A DNA stretch of 25,819 nucleotides from JBBUAX01 sp964409535 (lineage in GTDB: Bacteria > Patescibacteriota > Minisyncoccia > UBA6257 > 2-01-FULL-56-20). Below, piece by piece: positions 22,217-25,819 of this stretch (position 1 is the stretch's first letter; the number at the start of each line of letters is the position of its first letter). The stretch lies in the NCBI GenBank assembly GCA_964409535.1, contig CAYPDQ010000010.1:1-25819 (forward strand), read 5' to 3'. The translations under genes and the position numbers were made by a program. Under the pieces are notes generated by a model. That model was given only the letters and a program-made list of their open reading frames with translations. It was not told the origin of the DNA and made no database searches.

Positions 22217-22251
22217 TTTTGACTTTTGACCTTTGAGTTTTGAGCTTAAAA
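22217..22251. repeat. 7-bp repeat between the unknown gene and fba
   Basis: TTTTGAC, TTTTGAC, CTTTGAG, TTTTGAG and CTTAAAA occupy the gene junction and run into the stop codon of the unknown gene. The period is the same as in the leuS and tatD inserts. Confidence 0.7.
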
Positions 22252-23484
22252 CTGCACGCTGCCTTTCTCAAAATTCTCCAAGAGGATTTTCTCCATCGCC
22301 TCTTCTCCCCCGACATATTCCGAAAAGATCTTGGTCCACATCGCTTCCCGCTGGTGATAGGTAAAGAATTCCTGCCTGCCCTCCATAAACGAAACCAGGG
22401 ACATAGCATTGTCTTCCAAGTCAAAGCTCACCAGTTCCTCGCCGCTTTCGGAAGGGTACAGGCCGCCCACCCAATCCAAGCCGCCCCAGAGGCCGAGATC
22501 GCAGCACTCGGTGTTTTCGGTGTAGGCCGCGAGGTCGCGCTCGCCCCTCGCCCAGTGGAGCGATTCCGGATTCACCCGCGGCAGCTTCAAGCGCGGATCA
22601 GCGGGATTCTCCTTCCAAAGATAGCGTTGGACGATGAGCCACTCTCCTTCCTTTGCCTCTTCTTTCTCTTCCACGTCTCCCCGCAAGAGGGATTTGAAGT
22701 GTTCCGCGAAGTCCGGCTTGCCGAAGTACTTCTGGAATAATTTGGAGTAGAACTGAACCTCGTGGAAGTAGTGGAGAAGCAAAGCGAAATCCCGCAGAAG
22801 TTTGCCGGGAATGTTCTCCATTATCGGGTTCAGGAATATCACTCCGAATTCCTTCAGATGGCTCACGTTGTGGTGCTTCTTGGCGACGAACTTTTTGGAA
22901 ATCTCCTGCCATTTGTCGCCCAGAACGCGGAGCTCAATTTTGCGCTCTTCAAAATCCCCCGCGGTGAACCTGCTGTAGACCTTATCAAAGGTCTCGTGCA
23001 TCCACTCGTTCGTCTCTACGAAGCGCAAAGCGCTGAAGCATTCGGTGAGATCTTCTTTGGCGACCAGATCCTCCACCTTGGAGTAGCCGAGGTATTTCAT
23101 AAGATTCTGCGGCGGCCGCTCCCGGAGAATATCGGCGATGAGCGGCTTTTTAAGGAAAAAACCGTGGTTGGTCTTGACCATTTTTTCCGCCATTATCGCC
23201 ATCCGCCCGAACTCATTGTGGTCCGGGATCTGATTCAGGTGCTCCAAAAACACTTTCTCTTGCTTGACTATCGCCTGCCGCAGTATTCCGCGGACGTGAT
23301 CTGCGGAACCGGGTCCGGTGTTCAATTGATGGATTGCTTTATTCATCACCTCCCGATTTTTCTCCAAAACCGCATCCAGTACACCCTCCCTGCCGAAGGC
23401 CTGGGACATATTCGCATCCAAGGAGCGGAGGATTTTCTCATCCGTGTTCAAAATTCTTGCGAGATTCAAATACGCGGCAGACAT
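22246..23484 (-). CDS. Unknown 412-residue soluble protein
   Basis: I do not recognise this protein. It has no signal peptide or membrane helix. The N-terminal two-thirds (about 1-270) is predicted helical, with many charged residues; the C-terminal part (about 285-412) is mixed and rich in aromatics. Conspicuous stretches are HWARGERDLAAYTENTECCD (about 316-335), with a Cys pair, followed by LGLWGGLDWVGGLYPSESGEE, and a final helix. A glycosidase- or kinase-like motif is not evident. Its start overlaps the PfkB stop (TGATG), and aldolase follows 31 bases later, so a role linked to sugar-phosphate metabolism is suggested by context only. Confidence 0.8.
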   Translation of the reverse strand: MSAAYLNLARILNTDEKILRSLDANMSQAFGREGVLDAVLEKNREVMNKAIHQLNTGPGSADHVRGILRQAIVKQEKVFLEHLNQIPDHNEFGRMAIMAEKMVKTNHGFFLKKPLIADILRERPPQNLMKYLGYSKVEDLVAKEDLTECFSALRFVETNEWMHETFDKVYSRFTAGDFEERKIELRVLGDKWQEISKKFVAKKHHNVSHLKEFGVIFLNPIMENIPGKLLRDFALLLHYFHEVQFYSKLFQKYFGKPDFAEHFKSLLRGDVEEKEEAKEGEWLIVQRYLWKENPADPRLKLPRVNPESLHWARGERDLAAYTENTECCDLGLWGGLDWVGGLYPSESGEELVSFDLEDNAMSLVSFMEGRQEFFTYHQREAMWTKIFSEYVGGEEAMEKILLENFEKGSVQF

Positions 23485-24491
23485 CAGAGCGCTGTAATTT
23501 TAACGGGCAGTTTCGCCCATCGGCGGCTCGTAAACTCATTGCGGCGGAGAATTCCCGTCTGGGCTCCGATTTGCTCCACCACCGAGGTGGCGTTCGCGCT
23601 CCCCAAACGGATTGCGTATTCAACACTGCCCTTGCTTCTTATAAGCCCCGAAACAAAGCCGCTGCCGAAAGCGTCGCCCGCCCCCGTCCGGTCGGCGATT
23701 TTCTTTTCCTTGAAAATCCCGGCGCGGTAGATTTTCTTTCCGTCCGAGACCTTCACGCCCCGCGGCCCGTCGGTCATAACCGCGAGGCCCTTGACCAACT
23801 TATCAAACTTACGGAATATCCCGCGCTCGTCCTCGTAAGAGATGCCGGTCAAATACGCCGCTTCCTCACGGTCCAAAAGGATCATATCCAAAGAAGAAAG
23901 AAGGGGCATAAGTTTTCTCGCGCCGAGCTTCAGATACTCGTTAGAAGGGTTGATCGCGATCTTCGCCCCGCTTTTGCGGAAGTATCTGACAATTTTGAGC
24001 ATCGCCCCGAAAGGAATTCCGCCGGGGCTCACGTAGACCCACTTGGCGCGAACTCTCTTCAAAATGGGCTCCGTGCCTTTCACGTCCCGCGATGCGCCGC
24101 GGTAGTGAAGTATCGTCCGCTCGCCGTCAGGAGAAAGAAGGATCACCGAATAACCCGTCATCTGCTTTGGATCGTATATCGGAAAGGCCTTTACCTTCTC
24201 GCCTTGCAATTCCGCAAGCGCCGCTGTGCCGTTAGCATCCCAGCCTATGCCCACCACCGTCCCGGTCTTGAACCCCTGCCGGGCGAAAGTGACCGAGGCG
24301 TTCGCTGCTCCCCCGCCGACCGTTAAGACCGGCGCATCCACTTGTATCTTCGCGCCCAAAGCAAAGCACTGTGCCTCACCCGTCGGAAAACCGAGTTTCC
24401 GTAAATGAGCCGGGTCATTCACAACCTTGAATAGAGGGCTCCGCAAAAAAACGTCCCGCGTCGCCGTGCCGATTGTCAGAACGTCAAACAC
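23484..24491 (-). CDS. PfkB-family sugar kinase
   Basis: This 335-residue ribokinase-fold enzyme transfers phosphate from ATP to a sugar or sugar phosphate. The N-terminal substrate region GGGAANASVTFARQG (59-73) and the C-terminal signature DRTGAGDAFGSGF (267-279), with Asp273 as catalytic base, are present. NPSN (181-184) is also typical. The exact substrate cannot be read; with aldolase in the same operon, fructose 6-phosphate or another ketose phosphate is plausible, ribose or nucleoside less so. The GTG start at 24491 is six bases downstream of a perfect TATAAT, indicating a leaderless message. The next gene overlaps by one base. Confidence 0.9.
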   Translation of the reverse strand: MFDVLTIGTATRDVFLRSPLFKVVNDPAHLRKLGFPTGEAQCFALGAKIQVDAPVLTVGGGAANASVTFARQGFKTGTVVGIGWDANGTAALAELQGEKVKAFPIYDPKQMTGYSVILLSPDGERTILHYRGASRDVKGTEPILKRVRAKWVYVSPGGIPFGAMLKIVRYFRKSGAKIAINPSNEYLKLGARKLMPLLSSLDMILLDREEAAYLTGISYEDERGIFRKFDKLVKGLAVMTDGPRGVKVSDGKKIYRAGIFKEKKIADRTGAGDAFGSGFVSGLIRSKGSVEYAIRLGSANATSVVEQIGAQTGILRRNEFTSRRWAKLPVKITAL

Positions 24492-24497
24492 TCCAAG

Positions 24498-24503
24498 ATT
24501 ATA
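24498..24503 (-). promoter_or_regulatory. TATAAT box of the PfkB gene, leaderless start
   Basis: A consensus -10 box on the minus strand ends six bases before the GTG start, so the transcript would begin at or very near the codon. No good -35 box is seen. Confidence 0.45.
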
Positions 24504-24529
24504 TAAGATTCACCAAACTTATTCCTAAT

Positions 24530-24552
24530 TTAAGGTCTTGCGATGACCTTAA
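24530..24552 (-). repeat. REP-like hairpin, left copy
   Basis: TTAAGGTC and GACCTTAA form an 8-bp stem around TTGCGAT. It is inverted relative to the other two copies. A run of six T follows on the plus strand, so it could double as a terminator. Confidence 0.75.
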
Positions 24553-24577
24553 TTTTTTCGTAAACTAAATTAAACTT

Positions 24578-25282
24578 ATGAATGAAGCCTCATCCGGTTT
24601 GGGAGGAATTTGGCACGTCCTAAGCAGGGGCGTGGATAAACGCAGGATAGTCATGGACGATAAGGATAAATTAAGATTTGTCCACGATCTTTTTGAATTT
24701 AACGACCAGCAACCCATAAACAACATCACCTACAACTTTAAGGTCATCGCAAGACCTTATATTGGGGGTGAGGCAAAAAAGCGGAGACCGAGAAAGTTGC
24801 TGGTGGAAATCCTGGCTTTTTGCCTAATGCCAAATCATTATCATCTCCTCCTCGTACCAAAAGCTGAAGGTGGGATAACAAAGTTTATGAAACGCCTCAA
24901 CATGGGCTACGCCAGATACTTCAACGAGAAGTACGAACGCAGCGGGGCGCTGTTTGAAGGAAGATACAAACGCATACCGATTAACAACTATTCTCACTTC
25001 GTTCACCTCCCCTATTATATCCACTGCAACCCCCTAGATATTGTGATGCCAGAGTGGAGAGAAAGAAAACTTGAAAGTCCCGAAAAGGCATTAGAGTTCT
25101 TAGAAAACTATCGCTGGAGCAGTTTCCCCGACTACATTGGCAGGAAAAACTTTCCCTCTGTAACCCAACGTGGTCTGCTCCTGAAATTTTCTGGCGGCGA
25201 GAAGGAATACAGAAAAGAGACGCTGAAGTGGCTTAAAGACATGAACCTGGAGATGCTGGTAGATACAACACTTGAAAATTAA
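24578..25282 (+). CDS. RAYT / IS200-like transposase (Y1, HUH)
   Basis: This 234-residue single-strand transposase cuts DNA by a 5'-phosphotyrosine intermediate. The HUH motif is His87-Tyr88-His89 in MPNHYHLLL, and the likely nucleophile is Tyr147 in YIHCNP, by analogy with the YIYINP segment of E. coli RAYT recalled from memory. RSGALFEGRYKR (121-132) is a family hallmark. The N-terminal GIWHVLSRGVDKRRI is typical too. Residues about 53-61 (NFKVIARPY) are encoded by an internal REP-like hairpin, and the stop codon lies inside the right REP copy. The gene looks intact. No Shine-Dalgarno sequence precedes the ATG. Confidence 0.93.
   Translation: MNEASSGLGGIWHVLSRGVDKRRIVMDDKDKLRFVHDLFEFNDQQPINNITYNFKVIARPYIGGEAKKRRPRKLLVEILAFCLMPNHYHLLLVPKAEGGITKFMKRLNMGYARYFNEKYERSGALFEGRYKRIPINNYSHFVHLPYYIHCNPLDIVMPEWRERKLESPEKALEFLENYRWSSFPDYIGRKNFPSVTQRGLLLKFSGGEKEYRKETLKWLKDMNLEMLVDTTLEN
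24738..24760 (+). repeat. REP-like hairpin inside the transposase reading frame
   Basis: The same stem (AAGGTC/GACCTT, loop ATCGCAA) occurs here in frame. It matches the inverted left copy at 22 of 23 positions. It encodes part of a loop ahead of the HUH motif, a region I recall as variable in relatives. Confidence 0.75.
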
Positions 25283-25301
25283 GGTCGTCGCAAGACCTTA
25301 A
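25279..25301 (+). repeat. REP-like hairpin, right copy, holding the stop codon
   Basis: TTAAGGTC and GACCTTAA form the stem around GTCGCAA. The TAA stop of the transposase (25280-25282) is in the 5' arm. It lies 12 bases before the end of the converging LamG gene. Confidence 0.75.
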
Positions 25302-25313
25302 TATTTGTTGTGG

Positions 25314-25819
25314 CTACTTCGTGGCGTCGTACATCGCTTTGATCTCGGCGGCGGAGAGGGCGCGGGAGTATATCCTAACATCATCCAAACTGCCAGTCAT
25401 ATAATAACTGGATCCTGTTTGGGTCCCCATCCAGAAAGTAGTGTTGACTGCTCGATTGGAGTAAGAAGCCGTATTGACCAGCTGGCCATTAAGATAGAGT
25501 GAAAATGTATTATCGTCCCTCGTAATCGTCGTTGTGAACCATTCATTATTTGCCGGAACATCCACCAAGATAAGATTAGATCCCCAGTAAATGGTAACTT
25601 TCGTTTGTGAGTCCTGTATGAAATACGTATGACCCCCGTCAACTGACCAGAGGCCTCCTGAGCCTGTTTGAGCCGGGAACTTACCCCACATCACAACCGA
25701 CCAGTCTGTGTATCCATCCAAATTCAACCCCGACACTTGCACTTTGTCAGAGCTGGAACTCGCAAACTGCCCCGCATATGTACCTACCTTGCCGGCCGCA
25801 TAGTGGGTTCCGGTGCCGC
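25314..25819 (-). CDS. LamG (concanavalin-like) surface protein, 3' part
   Basis: This is the C-terminal part (about 168 residues) of a larger gene whose start lies beyond the right edge; codons remain open to 25819. The visible domain is a LamG/concanavalin A-like fold: GLNLDGYTDWSVVMWGKF, then a NEWFTTTITRDDNTFSLYLNGQLV strand group and the closing DVRIYSRALSAAEIKAMYD, a very common ending of bacterial LamG_3 domains. Such domains usually occur on secreted or pilin-like proteins and bind carbohydrate or protein partners. GTGTHYAAGKVGTYAGQF precedes the domain and is also typical. It converges with the transposase; the right REP hairpin lies between them. Confidence 0.88.
   Translation of the reverse strand, partial: GTGTHYAAGKVGTYAGQFASSSSDKVQVSGLNLDGYTDWSVVMWGKFPAQTGSGGLWSVDGGHTYFIQDSQTKVTIYWGSNLILVDVPANNEWFTTTITRDDNTFSLYLNGQLVNTASYSNRAVNTTFWMGTQTGSSYYMTGSLDDVRIYSRALSAAEIKAMYDATK

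Larger units (their letters stand above)
24530..25301 (+). mobile_element. REP-flanked IS200-like (RAYT) unit
   Basis: A single transposase gene is bracketed by inverted copies of a 23-bp hairpin (24530-24552 and 25279-25301, 22 of 23 identical after inversion). A third copy lies inside the gene. This is the organisation of REP-associated tyrosine transposases, where one RAYT mobilises or maintains REP hairpins. Neighbouring genes seem undamaged. I see no target duplication, as expected for HUH enzymes. Confidence 0.75.

Noticed and set aside
22215..22424. N-terminal extension of the aldolase (70 residues)
   Set aside because: It is a shadow of the upstream gene and of the 7-bp repeat; the aldolase begins at MLSLRQAIEQ, 22214.
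24530..24560. Left REP hairpin as a dedicated rho-independent terminator
   Set aside because: It is followed by T's, but no plus-strand gene precedes it (the neighbour is a minus-strand gene start), and it matches the two other REP copies, so REP identity explains it better.

Overview
The window looks like chromosomal DNA of a Candidate Phyla Radiation (Patescibacteria) bacterium, most like a Parcubacteria lineage. This is inferred from gene content and style: compact co-directional genes with 1 to 8 base overlaps, short sequence inserts inside housekeeping proteins, a coiled-coil plus lytic transglycosylase fusion, Cys-rich zinc-ribbon proteins of a type I associate with these genomes, a LamG surface protein and an IS200-like (RAYT) transposase. 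TGA is used as a stop (tatD, topA, the second Cys-rich gene), so the standard bacterial code fits and the UGA-Gly code of some CPR groups does not. No rRNA, tRNA or CRISPR array was found.

Layout. Positions 1-444 hold no gene but several strong hairpins, ending in a promoter, a terminator-like stem and a start-proximal stem in front of a small membrane protein (445-801). An HtrA-type serine protease follows (840-1802). From 17638 down to 1808 the minus strand carries a run of eleven intact genes plus one gene remnant with little intergenic space: rplY, a coiled-coil/transglycosylase, an M16 peptidase, an AI-2E-type permease, metG, Cys-rich protein B, a remnant of a third Cys-rich copy, Cys-rich protein A, tatD, a sugar nucleotidyltransferase, leuS and a membrane-anchored LTD-like protein. 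dprA and topA (17810-20921) run on the plus strand and converge, across a hairpin-rich spacer, with a minus-strand trio: class II aldolase, a 412-residue unknown and a PfkB kinase. The right end has a RAYT transposase bracketed by REP-like hairpins and the 3' part of a LamG protein.

Most notable are: (1) a 1173-residue leucyl-tRNA synthetase whose editing domain appears to carry two extra enzyme-like domains, an RBBP9-like alpha/beta hydrolase and a Nudix domain; (2) two paralogous Cys-rich proteins in which all ten cysteines of the first repeat half fall in one residue phase modulo 3, plus a truncated third copy; (3) a RAYT gene with three near-identical REP-like hairpins, one of them inside the reading frame and one containing the stop codon; (4) two classes of small inserts, 7-bp-period tandem repeats and GC-rich palindromes, found both between genes and in frame inside leuS and tatD (palindromes also in the transglycosylase gene).

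How the genes may work together: the leftward run mixes translation (L25, MetRS, LeuRS), cell-envelope work (transglycosylase, M16 peptidase, permease, nucleotidyltransferase) and the unknown Cys-rich pair. DprA with TopA suggests handling of imported and supercoiled DNA. The aldolase/PfkB pair suggests sugar-phosphate metabolism with an unknown partner between them.
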